Part shown: positions 16,228 to 24,944 of the stretch, in pieces
Layout of the letters: each line of letters opens with the position of its first letter
Numbering within the stretch: the first letter of the stretch is position 1
From: Pseudomonas fluorescens HK44
GTDB taxonomy: Bacteria; Pseudomonadota; Gammaproteobacteria; Pseudomonadales; Pseudomonadaceae
Reading direction: 5' to 3'
Assembly (NCBI RefSeq): GCF_000217955.3
Contig: NZ_AFOY02000017.1
Location: 62,001-126,000 of the forward strand
Length of the DNA stretch: 64,000 nt
Notes under the pieces: generated by a model
Databases searched by the model: none
The model's input: the letters and a program-made list of their open reading frames with translations, nothing else
Told to the model about the DNA's origin: nothing
Position numbers and translations under genes: made by a program

Positions 16228-17262
16228 ATGCGGGTACGATTTTTTTCAACTGCGGTTTTTCTGGCCGCGCTGCTGTTCGGCTTACCGTCTCTGGCGGCGT
16301 CGCGTTGCGACGTCAATGTTCCGACCGAGCGGGTCGATCTGGCGCAGGTCAGCCTCGCGTACCAGAGCATCGGTCGGGCGTCCGATCCTGCGTTGCTGCT
16401 GGTGATGGGCCTGGGTGGCCAGTTGATTCACTGGCCGGACGAGGTGGTGGTGGCGCTGTGCGAGCAGGGTTTTCGGGTAATTCGCTATGACAACCGCGAT
16501 GTCGGGCTGTCGACCTGGCGTCAGGCTCCGGCCAACGCCAACCTGGCCTTTGAGGTGCTGCGCTACAAACTCGGATTACCCGTAGCGGCGCCGTACAGCC
16601 TGACCGATATGGCGGACGACGCGCTGGGCCTGATGGATGCGCTGCATGTGGAGCAATTTCATGTGCTGGGCGCGAGCATGGGCGGGATGATCGCCCAGCA
16701 CCTGGCGGCCATGGCACCGCAGCGGGTCGAGAGCCTGACGCTGATCATGACCAGTTCCGGTGCCGAAGGGCTGCCGGCGCCGAATGCGGCGCTGGTGCAA
16801 TTGCTCTCACGGCGCAGTGCGCCGAGCCGTGAGGTTGCACTGGAGCAACAGGCCGATCTGCTGGCAGCACTGGGCAGTCCGCAGGTGAGTGATGATCGTC
16901 AGGCGCTGTTGCATCAGGCGGCGGTGGCGTACGACCGGGCGTTCAACCCCGACGGCGTGAAGCGCCAGATCATGGCGATCCTCGCCGAACCGAGCCGGGT
17001 GGGGCTGCTCAACCAGCTGCGGGTGCCAACCCTGGTGGTGCACGGCACCGCTGATCCGCTGTTGCCGGTGATGCATGGCATTCATCTGGCGGCGCATATC
17101 CAGGGCAGTCAGTTGAAGCTGATTCCAGGGCTGGCCCATCGTTTTCAGGAAGCGTTCAAGGCGCCGTTACTGGCGGCAGTGTTGCCGTACCTGAAAACCC
17201 ATCGTGAGGACACCTCGCATTGGGCGCAGATCGATCCGGTGCAGGCGCCGAATCTGTTGTAA
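16228..17262 (+). CDS. Secreted alpha/beta hydrolase
   Basis: A protein of 344 residues with a signal peptide (MRVRFFSTAVFLAALLFGLP then SLAAS). The alpha/beta hydrolase fold is clear: oxyanion region LLVMGLGGQLIHW, an Arg-Tyr-Asp-Asn-Arg-Asp strand (RYDNRDVGLST), nucleophile elbow GASMGG near residue 150, acid in HGTADPLLP and catalytic His in GLAHRFQEAF. It resembles the TAP/epoxide-hydrolase type of esterases; the substrate is unknown. Stands alone between two repeat-containing gaps. Confidence 0.88.
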   Translation: MRVRFFSTAVFLAALLFGLPSLAASRCDVNVPTERVDLAQVSLAYQSIGRASDPALLLVMGLGGQLIHWPDEVVVALCEQGFRVIRYDNRDVGLSTWRQAPANANLAFEVLRYKLGLPVAAPYSLTDMADDALGLMDALHVEQFHVLGASMGGMIAQHLAAMAPQRVESLTLIMTSSGAEGLPAPNAALVQLLSRRSAPSREVALEQQADLLAALGSPQVSDDRQALLHQAAVAYDRAFNPDGVKRQIMAILAEPSRVGLLNQLRVPTLVVHGTADPLLPVMHGIHLAAHIQGSQLKLIPGLAHRFQEAFKAPLLAAVLPYLKTHREDTSHWAQIDPVQAPNLL

Positions 17263-17289
17263 CGGTCAACGCACCTGAAGATACGCCTT

Positions 17290-17425
17290 TGTGGCGAGGG
17301 AGCTTGCTCCCGTTCGATTGCGCAGCAGTCGCAGATTGTTTCTATCTGAAAGTACGCGGTGACGGGTTTAGGGCCGCTTCGCCCGAACGCGGACCGGCCC
17401 AGCGGGAGCAAGCTCCCTCGCCACA
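17290..17425. repeat. REP doublet (GTGGCGAGGGAGC type)
   Basis: GTGGCGAGGGAGCTTGCTCC starts at 17291 and its inverted copy GGGAGCAAGCTCCCTCGCCA ends at 17423. It sits between two convergent genes. Confidence 0.85.
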
Positions 17426-17443
17426 GGGACCGCGCCTAGGGTT

Positions 17444-18841
17444 TCAGCGGACGATTTTGTCCACATGGATCCCGAGTTTTTTCAGCCGATACCAGAAGCT
17501 GCGCTCCGAGATGCCGATCAGTTGCGCGGCGGCCGCTTGCACGCCATTGCTTTGTTGCAGGGCGGCAAGAATGTAGGACCTCTCGACTTCCACCAGCGCG
17601 GCGTCGAGGTCCGGCGGCACGCCAGTGCCTTCGTTGAGGGGCACGCGGGCGCCGTCGACGGTGGGCCTTGAGGCGAACAGGTACGCCGGCAGATCGTCTT
17701 CCTCGATCACTGAACCCGAGGCCACGATGGTGGCTCGCTCAACGCAGTTCTGCAGTTCGCGGATGTTCCCCGGCCAGGAATAATTGGCCATGGCCTGCAA
17801 GGCTTCCGGGCTGAAACCGGTGATGCGCTTGCCGGCGGTGGCGCCCAGGGTGTGAGCGAAGTGTCGGGCCAATGGCGCGATGTCTTCGACCCGTTCACGC
17901 AGAGCGGGCAGGGGGATCGGGAACACGTTGAGGCGATAGTAGAGGTCTTCGCGAAACTCTTTGTTGGCCACCGCTTCCAGCAGGTTCTTGTTGGTGGCGG
18001 CGATCACTCGTACATCGACTTTGCGCTCGCGCGGGTCGCCCACCGGCTCGATCACTCGCTCCTGCAAGGCGCGGAGGATTTTTGCCTGCAAGGCCAGCGG
18101 CATGTCGCCCACCTCATCGAGAAACAGCGTGCCCTTGTCGGCCTGCATGAAGCGCCCGACCCGGTCCGTCACGGCGCCGGTGAAGGCGCCTTTGCGATGG
18201 CCGAACATTTCACTTTCCAGCAACCCTTCGGGGATCGCCGCACAGTTCACTGCGACGAAGGGTTTGTCGGCGCGATTGCCGTGTTTGTGGATGGCCCGGG
18301 CGACCATTTCCTTGCCGGTGCCGCTTTCGCCGGTGAGCAGGATGGTCGCATTGCTTTCGCGTACCGAATCCACTGCTTGCAGCACTCGACGGAAGGTCGG
18401 GCTGTCGCCCACCAGGCTGTCGATCTGCTGGTGTTCTTCAAGCTCGGCGCGCATGCGCTGGTTGTCTTTGAGAATGTCGCGAAATTGCAGCGCCTTGTTG
18501 ACGGTGATGTCCAGCTCATCGATGTCGAACGGCTTGGCAATGTAGTCGAAGGCGCCATTGCGCATCGACTGCACGGCATTTTTCACCGTGCTGTAGGCCG
18601 TCATGACGATCACCGGCAGTTGTGGATAGCGCACTTTGACTTCCGCCAGCAACTGCGGTCCGTCCATGCCGGGCATGCGCCAGTCGCTGATCACCAGGTC
18701 AATGTCTTCCTGTTCCAGCACCTTGAGCGCGTGCAGGCCATTGCTGGCGGTGAACACCTGGATGTCGTTCTGGTTCAGGGCTGAGGCCAACAAGTCGCAA
18801 AGCTTGGGCTCGTCATCGACCACCAGAATGTTATGCGTCAT
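17444..18841 (-). CDS. Sigma-54-dependent response regulator (NtrC family)
   Basis: A protein of 465 residues: receiver 1-120 (ILVVDDEPKLCDLL, phospho-acceptor Asp in ISDWRMPGMDG, KPFDIDELD), AAA+ domain with Walker A GESGTGKE, intact sigma-54 contact loop GAFTGA and GTLFLDEVGDM, and a Fis-type helix-turn-helix (AAAQLIGISERSFWYRLKKL). The start at 18841 (MTHNILVVDDE) overlaps the kinase gene by 11 bases; the longer open frame upstream is the kinase in another frame. It is last in a six-gene operon that has a sigma-54 promoter, so it probably activates its own operon. The pair resembles AtoSC or MifSR; exact orthology is unclear. Confidence 0.9.
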   Translation of the reverse strand: MTHNILVVDDEPKLCDLLASALNQNDIQVFTASNGLHALKVLEQEDIDLVISDWRMPGMDGPQLLAEVKVRYPQLPVIVMTAYSTVKNAVQSMRNGAFDYIAKPFDIDELDITVNKALQFRDILKDNQRMRAELEEHQQIDSLVGDSPTFRRVLQAVDSVRESNATILLTGESGTGKEMVARAIHKHGNRADKPFVAVNCAAIPEGLLESEMFGHRKGAFTGAVTDRVGRFMQADKGTLFLDEVGDMPLALQAKILRALQERVIEPVGDPRERKVDVRVIAATNKNLLEAVANKEFREDLYYRLNVFPIPLPALRERVEDIAPLARHFAHTLGATAGKRITGFSPEALQAMANYSWPGNIRELQNCVERATIVASGSVIEEDDLPAYLFASRPTVDGARVPLNEGTGVPPDLDAALVEVERSYILAALQQSNGVQAAAAQLIGISERSFWYRLKKLGIHVDKIVR

Positions 18842-20609
18842 CACTGTCCTCGTCGTCGCTGTCGTCTTCACCGTTGGCCGGAATGTACAGGCTGAATGTG
18901 GAGCCGGCATCTTTTTCACTGATGCATTCGACCCGTCCGTCATGGTTTTCCATGATCGAGAAGACTTTTGCCAGCCCCAGACCCGTACCTGAAGCCTTTG
19001 TGGTGACGAACGGTGTAAAAATCCGTTCGAGCATGCCCGGTTCGATGCCCTGGCCAGTGTCGGAAACACTGATGACGGTGTACGCCTTGTCGCTGGTTAT
19101 ACCGAGGGTCAGGCGACCGCCGTCAGGCATTGCGTCGATGGCATTGATCACCAGGTTCAGGCAAGCCTGTTTGAGCTGTCGTGCGTCGGCATACATGGTC
19201 GCGCCAGGGGCGTTGTCTTCGATTCGTGCGTCGATGTTGTGAGTCGCCAGCTCCGGGGCGCAGAACCCGACCAATTCATCAATCAGCGGTCGCACCGGCT
19301 GGGTGGAGCGCATGGGCGCGTTGGGCTTGGCAAAGTCGAGGAACTCGGTGATCAGGTCGTTGATCCGGCTGACTTCGCTGACCACGTATTCGAGATGCCG
19401 TTTGTCGGTCTCGGGAAGGTCGGCGCGACGGTGCAGCAATTGGGTCGCGGTCTTGATAATGCCCAGCGGGTTGCGGATTTCATGGGCCAGGCCCATGGCC
19501 ACTTCACCCAGGGCGTGCAAGCGATCACGGCGGCGCAGTTGCGACTCCAGGTGCTGCAACTCGCCGAGACGTTCGGTCATGTGGTTGAAGGTGCTGCTCA
19601 GTTCGGCCAGTTCGTCGCTGCCATCGACCGGTACTCGCTGACGATAATCGCCGTCGATCACCGCCCGAACGCCTTTGGATAGCGCGCGCAGGGGCTGGGT
19701 CAGGCGTTGCGAGACCAGCCAGCCGACACCCAGCGACAGCGCCGAGCTGAGGATGAAAATCAGGATGAACAGATTGCTCTGGTTCACCAGCCCGACCAGG
19801 CTGTTGTGGCGCAGCAGGCCACTGAAGATCACCCCCTGAAGTTCACCGCTGTCATTGAGGATTGGCCGATAGATGCCGCTGTAGTTATTGGTGAACTGTT
19901 CGATCGGTTTTTTCGTGGTGCGCAGGATTTGCTCGATGTCTTCGGGCACCTTCATGGGGTGATCTTCGAAGCGCTGGGTGGCGAAGATTTCCGAGAAGTC
20001 CTCGTCCTTGGCCAGGTACAGCCGCAGGTCAAGGGAATGTACATCGGCGACGCTGGTGAGAAAGCTGCTGTCCAGGTAGTTGGCGAGAACCAACTGATAG
20101 TCGACCCCAGACTGGGTAGTCTGGTAGGTCGAGACCAGGATGCCGGTGGACGCGCCCGTCACCTGAATGGTTTGCAAGACGGCCTTGGGCGCGGTGTTGA
20201 TTTGCTGGACGATGTCGTCGGCCACGGTGCTGAACAGCACTTTGTGATCGCTGGTGCGTACCAGCGCCACGACGTCGATGCCCATGGCTTCGGCAATGTC
20301 GGCGCTGAGGCGGTCGTGCCTGGCCGAGAGCCGGTCGTTGATCGGGCGGGTGTAGCGCAGCAACAATTGGGCGACCCGCGCGTTTTCGCGCAGGATTTCG
20401 CGGATCTCGTCTTCGACGATCTTGGTCGATTCCTGCAACCAGATGCGCACGTTGCTATCGAAGATCTGTGACAGCGTGGTGGCCGCCAGTTCCGCGGCGA
20501 TCATGGTCGGGATCACGCTGACCAGCCAGAATGCCAATACCAGCTTGCGTTGCAGGCTCCAGCGGGAGATGGCGAAGGGCAGGGCTTTACGGCGTCGGAC
20601 TTTGATCAT
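18831..20609 (-). CDS. Membrane sensor histidine kinase (NtrB/AtoS-like)
   Basis: A protein of 592 residues. TM1 is at about 21-42 (LVLAFWLVSVIPTMIAAELA), a periplasmic sensor region reaches to about 275, and TM2 is LFILIFILSSALSLGVGWLV. It is followed by HAMP (PLRALSKGVRAVIDGDYRQ), H-box GLAHEIRNPLGI, N-box NLVINAIDAMP and G-boxes DTGQGIEPG and GTGLGLAKV. The extreme C-terminus is acidic (EDDSDDEDSDDA). It is the cognate kinase of the downstream sigma-54 activator; the ligand is unknown, possibly the product or substrate of the enzymes encoded upstream. Its ATG overlaps the acyltransferase stop as TGATG. Confidence 0.9.
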   Translation of the reverse strand: MIKVRRRKALPFAISRWSLQRKLVLAFWLVSVIPTMIAAELAATTLSQIFDSNVRIWLQESTKIVEDEIREILRENARVAQLLLRYTRPINDRLSARHDRLSADIAEAMGIDVVALVRTSDHKVLFSTVADDIVQQINTAPKAVLQTIQVTGASTGILVSTYQTTQSGVDYQLVLANYLDSSFLTSVADVHSLDLRLYLAKDEDFSEIFATQRFEDHPMKVPEDIEQILRTTKKPIEQFTNNYSGIYRPILNDSGELQGVIFSGLLRHNSLVGLVNQSNLFILIFILSSALSLGVGWLVSQRLTQPLRALSKGVRAVIDGDYRQRVPVDGSDELAELSSTFNHMTERLGELQHLESQLRRRDRLHALGEVAMGLAHEIRNPLGIIKTATQLLHRRADLPETDKRHLEYVVSEVSRINDLITEFLDFAKPNAPMRSTQPVRPLIDELVGFCAPELATHNIDARIEDNAPGATMYADARQLKQACLNLVINAIDAMPDGGRLTLGITSDKAYTVISVSDTGQGIEPGMLERIFTPFVTTKASGTGLGLAKVFSIMENHDGRVECISEKDAGSTFSLYIPANGEDDSDDEDSDDA

Positions 20610-21733
20610 CAGGTTTCGCTTATCGCAGCAGCCATGGCAGGGTCGGATTTATCCGGTCGGACAAACAGTTTCACGAGTTTCAGTAATGTATTGAGCAACC
20701 CGTTGCGGTGGTGAAAAAACAGCGTGTTGCCTTCGAATTTACAGCCGAGCCGCAGCTTACTGGCATAGCCGGCCTGGCCGCACTCATACAGCGGGATTTT
20801 GTGCTGAATACAGTAGTCGACATTGGCCAGCCAGCTTCTGAAGTACAGGTTGTATTCCCGGGTCTGTTCCAGGTCGTGGGCAAAAAACTTGTCCACCAGT
20901 CGATGTTCGTCCAGCAACAGCAGATTGAATGCCACCAGTTGCTTGTCCATCCAATACAGCACGCACGCGGCACGTTGGTCGAGGTGTTCGAGGATGTTGG
21001 TGAAGTACTCGGCTGACAGTCGTTCGAACTCCAGATCACTGCGCGCCAGAGCGGCTTCATACAAGCGCATCATCTGTGGCAGAACATCGTCGACCGAACG
21101 TCGCCATTCGATTCGCGGGCCTTGCGCCCGAAGTTTGCGACGCAAGTCCTTACGGGTGGATTTGCCCAGTGTGCCGAGGTAGGCATCGAGTGAGCCGAAC
21201 GCAATCGGCAATACTGCACTCGGTAAACCGGGCATGGTTTGCAGTCCGGCCTCGCGGCAGACTTCAATCCACTGGCGATCGTGGCTGGGCGCATCCTTGA
21301 CGGCCAGAAGTCCGATCCCGGCCTGGTCGGCATCGTTGCGGGCCAACGTCAGTAACTGACGCAGCAACGCCGGACGCCGGTCGCCAGCAATATGGCTGGC
21401 GGTGCCTGCGTGGCATTGTTCGGTCACTGGCGATCCGATGGCGTACAAGCGAATATTCAGCACGCCCGGCAACCATTGGCGCAAGCGCTGCGTGATGCGT
21501 TTGCCCATACCCTGCATCGTGGTGTCGAGCGAGTATTGCGTGGTAAATGCAGCAGCTGCGGCAATCAACGTGCTGCCTTCATAGAGGGCAAGGTAGCGCC
21601 ACTGGAAGTTGGCGACGCCTGCCTGTTCAACCGCCCGGTAATAATCCCAGTCCTCCAGTTCCCCGGGGAAGCAGTCATTCCAGGCGCAGCGTTCGATGGC
21701 CTCGATGGTTGAGTAGGCACGCGCAGTGATCAC
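20609..21733 (-). CDS. FemAB/GNAT-like N-acyltransferase (COG3146-like)
   Basis: A protein of 374 residues starting with GTG at 21733 after a good ribosome site (AAGGAAAAGAC). The N-terminal part (EDWDYYRAVEQAGVANFQWR) and C-terminal half (LVAFNLLLLDEHRLVDKFFA, then LYFRSWLANVDYCIQHKIPL and YASKLRLGCKFEGN) show the double GNAT-like layout of FemAB and COG3146 proteins. Such enzymes transfer an aminoacyl or acyl group to an amine. Because an aminotransferase and a phosphatase are encoded beside it, N-acylation of a small amine is a fair guess, but not shown. Confidence 0.7.
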   Translation of the reverse strand: MITARAYSTIEAIERCAWNDCFPGELEDWDYYRAVEQAGVANFQWRYLALYEGSTLIAAAAAFTTQYSLDTTMQGMGKRITQRLRQWLPGVLNIRLYAIGSPVTEQCHAGTASHIAGDRRPALLRQLLTLARNDADQAGIGLLAVKDAPSHDRQWIEVCREAGLQTMPGLPSAVLPIAFGSLDAYLGTLGKSTRKDLRRKLRAQGPRIEWRRSVDDVLPQMMRLYEAALARSDLEFERLSAEYFTNILEHLDQRAACVLYWMDKQLVAFNLLLLDEHRLVDKFFAHDLEQTREYNLYFRSWLANVDYCIQHKIPLYECGQAGYASKLRLGCKFEGNTLFFHHRNGLLNTLLKLVKLFVRPDKSDPAMAAAISET

Positions 21734-21747
21734 GTCTTTTCCTTAAG

Positions 21748-22611
21748 CTACGCCAGCTGTCGATACTCTTCGCGCTCGCCGGGCTTCATGGAAAGCTGAT
21801 GGACAAAGTCCGCGCTCAGGTCCACGACGCGGCGGTATTCCAGGTCAACTGTGATCATGTGATAGCAGTTGTCCAGCAGGATCTTGGTGACCGGACCGCC
21901 GAGATGGCGTTCGACGTAATCGGCGTTCCAGCGGCTGGTGATGTCGTCTTCGATGGAATGCAGCACCAGGGCCGGTGTCTTGATCGACGGCATGCGCTTC
22001 TTGACCACCGCATTCATCCGGTGCAATTCGCGCACGGTGACGCCTTCCATGGTCAACAGACCGGCATTGCTGCTTTCACCGTCCTTCATCTGGCGTTCGA
22101 CGATCGCCCGCAGGCGCTCGTTCTTGATGCCATAAGGTGGCTTCTCTTCGAAGCTGCAGATATGCACGCCGAACGGAATCTTCATCAACAAGGGCGTCAG
22201 GAACGCCAGTTTGTGGATGCTCCAGCCGTCGTAGCGCAGGGTGGTTGAATACATCAGCAGGCCGGCGACCTGTCCAGGATGCTCGGAGGCAACATACATG
22301 GACATGACCGCGCCCATGGACAGACCGCCGACGAACACCTGCTCGTGCCGCTGGCGAATACCCACGAATGTCTTGCGTACACCTTCGTACCAGTCCTGCC
22401 AGCCGGTGGCTTGCAGGTCGGCGTTATCACCGCAGTGCCCGGCCAGGGTTGGCACGTACACCGTGCAACCCGATTTGGCCAGGCCAATGGCAACCCGACG
22501 CAACTCCGTCGGGGTGCCGGTCAGGCCGTGGATCAACAACACCGCGACCTCGCCACTGCCGAGAACGAAACCGGTACTACCTTCGCCGAGATCGATCTCT
22601 GTTTGGTTCAT
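21748..22611 (-). CDS. Alpha/beta hydrolase, carboxylesterase Est30-like
   Basis: A cytosolic protein of 287 residues. Key elements: oxyanion segment LLIHGLTGTPTELR, nucleophile elbow GGLSMGAV near residue 97, acid in LHSIEDDITS and catalytic His in NCYHMITVDLEY. The sequence resembles small carboxylesterases/monoacylglycerol lipases such as Est30. In this operon it may release or transfer an acyl group, or act as a thioesterase for the acyltransferase; this is inference. Its ATG overlaps the aminotransferase stop as ATGA, so translation is coupled. Confidence 0.85.
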   Translation of the reverse strand: MNQTEIDLGEGSTGFVLGSGEVAVLLIHGLTGTPTELRRVAIGLAKSGCTVYVPTLAGHCGDNADLQATGWQDWYEGVRKTFVGIRQRHEQVFVGGLSMGAVMSMYVASEHPGQVAGLLMYSTTLRYDGWSIHKLAFLTPLLMKIPFGVHICSFEEKPPYGIKNERLRAIVERQMKDGESSNAGLLTMEGVTVRELHRMNAVVKKRMPSIKTPALVLHSIEDDITSRWNADYVERHLGGPVTKILLDNCYHMITVDLEYRRVVDLSADFVHQLSMKPGEREEYRQLA

Positions 22612-24002
22612 CGTTTCATGGCCCGGTCAAGCAGGCGGTCGAGCAGGGCGATACCCAGGTCGATTTCCTCGTAGCTGATTTCCAGCGACGGAGCCAGGGT
22701 GATGACGTTCTTGTAGTAGCCGCCCACATCGAGAATCAGGCCCAGACGCTTGCCGTCGATTTCGATGTCGCCCTTCATGCCTTCTTCAACCATGAAGTCC
22801 AGGGTCGCCTTGTCCGGAGTGAAACCGTCCGGGCCGCAGATTTCGCAGCGCAGTGCCAGGCCCAGGCCGTCGACGTCGCCGATGATCGGGTAACGTTTCT
22901 GCAGGTCCTGCAGACCGTCCAGGAAGTACTTGCCCTTGGCCATGACCATCGAGCCGTAGTCGACTTCGTGGGTCATCTTGAACATTTCCAGACCGACTGC
23001 AGTGCCCAGCGGGTTGGAGGCGAAGGTGGAGTGAGTCGAACCTGGCGGGAAGACCTTCGGGTTGATCAGCTCTTCGCGAGCCCAGATGCCGCCCAGCGGG
23101 TTGAGGCCGTTGGTCAGCGCCTTACCGAAGACGATCACGTCCGGCTTGACGTCGAAGTGTTCGATCGACCACAGCTTGCCGGTACGCCAGAAGCCCATCT
23201 GGATTTCGTCGACGACCATCAGGATGCCGTGCTGATCCAGCACTTGCTTGAGTTCGCTGTAGAAGTTCATTGGCGGAATCACGTAGCCGCCGGTGCCCTG
23301 GATCGGCTCGACGTAGAAGGCTGCGTATTCGCTCTGGCCGACTTTCGGATCCCACACGCCGTTGTATTCGGTTTCGAACAGACGGGCGAACTGCTGCACG
23401 CAATGGCTGCCGTATTCTTCCTTGGTCATGCCTTTCGGGCCACGGAAGTGGTACGGGAACGGGATGAAGTTGGCGCGCTCACCGAAGTGACCGTAGCGGC
23501 GACGGTAGCGGTAGCTCGAGGTGATCGACGAGGCGCCGAGGGTACGGCCGTGGTAGCCGCCTTCGAAGGCGAACATCAGGCTCTTGCCGTTGGTGGCGTT
23601 ACGCACGACTTTCAGCGAGTCTTCGATGGACTGCGAACCGCCGACGTTGAAGTGCACACGGCCGTCGAGGCCGAACTTGTTCTTGGCGTCGACCGCGATC
23701 ATTTCCGACAGCTCGATCTTGCCTTTGTGCAGGTATTGGCTGGCGATTTGCGGCAGGGTGTCGATCTGTTGTTTCAGGGCGTTGTTCAGGCGCGGGTTGG
23801 CGTAACCGAAGTTGACCGCCGAGTACCACATTTGCAGGTCGAGGTAGGCCTGGTCGCTGGTGTCCCACACGTACGAGCCTTCGCAACGACTGAAAATACG
23901 CGGTGGTTCGATGTAGTGAACCGTGTCGCCGTAGGAGCAATACTTGGCTTCTTTTTCCAGAAGAATCTGGTCTTCTGCGGTAGCAATTCGGATATCAGAC
24001 AT
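22608..24002 (-). CDS. Class III pyridoxal-phosphate aminotransferase
   Basis: A protein of 464 residues, start MSDIRIATAEDQ at 24002, overlapping the phosphatase gene by eight bases. It has the class III layout: EGGYHGRTLGASS, the Asp that holds the PLP ring in VVDEIQMGFWRTG, the lysine in IVFGKALTNGLNPLGG, and STFASNPLGTAVGLE. Class III enzymes move an amino group from omega-amino acids, amines or related compounds. The insertion YRYRRRYGHFGERANF and long C-terminus set it apart from GabT and ArgD, so the substrate is open. Central enzyme of the operon. Confidence 0.9.
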   Translation of the reverse strand: MSDIRIATAEDQILLEKEAKYCSYGDTVHYIEPPRIFSRCEGSYVWDTSDQAYLDLQMWYSAVNFGYANPRLNNALKQQIDTLPQIASQYLHKGKIELSEMIAVDAKNKFGLDGRVHFNVGGSQSIEDSLKVVRNATNGKSLMFAFEGGYHGRTLGASSITSSYRYRRRYGHFGERANFIPFPYHFRGPKGMTKEEYGSHCVQQFARLFETEYNGVWDPKVGQSEYAAFYVEPIQGTGGYVIPPMNFYSELKQVLDQHGILMVVDEIQMGFWRTGKLWSIEHFDVKPDVIVFGKALTNGLNPLGGIWAREELINPKVFPPGSTHSTFASNPLGTAVGLEMFKMTHEVDYGSMVMAKGKYFLDGLQDLQKRYPIIGDVDGLGLALRCEICGPDGFTPDKATLDFMVEEGMKGDIEIDGKRLGLILDVGGYYKNVITLAPSLEISYEEIDLGIALLDRLLDRAMKR

Positions 24003-24723
24003 GGTGGAAGAGTTCCTGATTCTGTAGCGAAAGTTCAGTAGAGGTTTCAAGCGCGAAGGCAGTGGCGTTGGCCGCGCTGCCGGCCGGCAGTTTGGCCAGC
24101 AAGGCCGGAAGTTCGGCGAAGCTGTCGAAGCGGGCGTAAGCGATGCCATTGCGTTCGCAATGTTCGGCCAAACGGTCCTTGGCAAATACGAAGTCGGCGG
24201 TGGACGCCACGCACATGTCGGACTGACCGTCACCGATCACCAGCACGCGTTTGCTGCTGGGGGTGGATTTGCATTTGCAGTTGCCGGAGGCCGCGCGGCA
24301 GGCGTCGCTCGAATACGGAAAGTCAATGCGCCAGCTATTGTTGTCGACCTGGCGCAGGCGGTTGGCGAGGATCGGCAGGAGGCTGACGTAGTTGCGCGCC
24401 AGAATCCGCGCGATACCTTGTTCGATGCCGTCACTGACGACTTCGATGGATGCGCCCAGGCCGACCACGTGGTCGACAAAGTCCGGGAAGTCGGCATCGA
24501 TTTCGACACTGTCGAAGAACCCGAGCAGTTCATCGGGAGTTGCCTTGACCAGCGAAAGCTGGCGGCTGAGGCATTCACGCGAACCGATAGCACCGCTCAG
24601 CCACTCGTCCTCGATCGCTTCCCAGCTCGGGTCGGCGAAGCGTTGGAGAATGCTGTCGATGACGTCGGTTCGGGTGATCGTCCCGTCGAAATCACACACG
24701 ATATGCCAATCAATCATCTGCAT
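23995..24723 (-). CDS. HAD-family phosphatase, MtnX-like
   Basis: About 240 residues. HAD motif I is VCDFDGTITRTDVID at the N-terminus, motif II VVSDGIEQG, motif IV GDGQSDMCVA. A cysteine cluster (CRAASGNCKC) near residue 140 is typical of MtnX/PSP-like phosphatases. MtnX acts in methionine salvage, but none of the other mtn genes is here, so another phosphate ester is more likely. The ATG at 24717 has AGGT eight bases upstream and may be the true start. First gene of the sigma-54 operon. Confidence 0.85.
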   Translation of the reverse strand: MQMIDWHIVCDFDGTITRTDVIDSILQRFADPSWEAIEDEWLSGAIGSRECLSRQLSLVKATPDELLGFFDSVEIDADFPDFVDHVVGLGASIEVVSDGIEQGIARILARNYVSLLPILANRLRQVDNNSWRIDFPYSSDACRAASGNCKCKSTPSSKRVLVIGDGQSDMCVASTADFVFAKDRLAEHCERNGIAYARFDSFAELPALLAKLPAGSAANATAFALETSTELSLQNQELFHHV

Positions 24724-24767
24724 TACCTATTGGGCAGGGGCGCGCTGATGCGCTTGCAACGGGGTAG

Positions 24768-24783
24768 AGCAGGGAATGTGCCA
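24768..24783 (-). promoter_or_regulatory. Sigma-54 promoter of the phosphatase-aminotransferase operon
   Basis: Read on the minus strand, TGGCACATTCCCTGCT has GG and GC doublets 12 bases apart, as in TGGCACG-N4-TTGCA. Transcription should start near 24757, about 35 bases before the first gene. Confidence 0.6.
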
Positions 24784-24847
24784 AGTTGTTTCAGGCCCTA
24801 TAGCTCGGGGCTCTGAGTTATGCTGGGCGGGGAATATGTCCGGCTGG

Positions 24848-24862
24848 CTACAATTTTTGTAG
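24848..24862. promoter_or_regulatory. Palindromic upstream activator site, probably for the operon's own response regulator
   Basis: CTACAATTTTTGTAG is a perfect palindrome with 6-base arms and a 3-base centre, followed at 24866 by another CTACAA half-site. It lies about 98 bases upstream of the predicted sigma-54 start, a standard enhancer distance. It could also affect the divergent OmpV-like gene. Confidence 0.5.
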
Positions 24863-24944
24863 GTTGCTACAAACAACATGAGTGCTTGCGCAGCAAAGTT
24901 GACCTGAGGGTTGATGCGCGCCTGTACTGATAAGGAATCGCTTT

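Noticed and set aside
18842..19069. Seventy-six extra residues at the front of the sigma-54 response regulator
   Set aside because: That stretch is the end of the kinase gene read in another frame; the receiver domain begins at the ATG at 18841.
17444..20609. Naming the kinase/regulator pair MifS/MifR or AtoS/AtoC
   Set aside because: The domain layout fits but the neighbours do not match either system, and no diagnostic residue could be read; left unnamed.
23995..24723. Calling the HAD phosphatase MtnX of methionine salvage
   Set aside because: No other mtn gene is in the operon, and MtnX-like phosphatases occur in other pathways.
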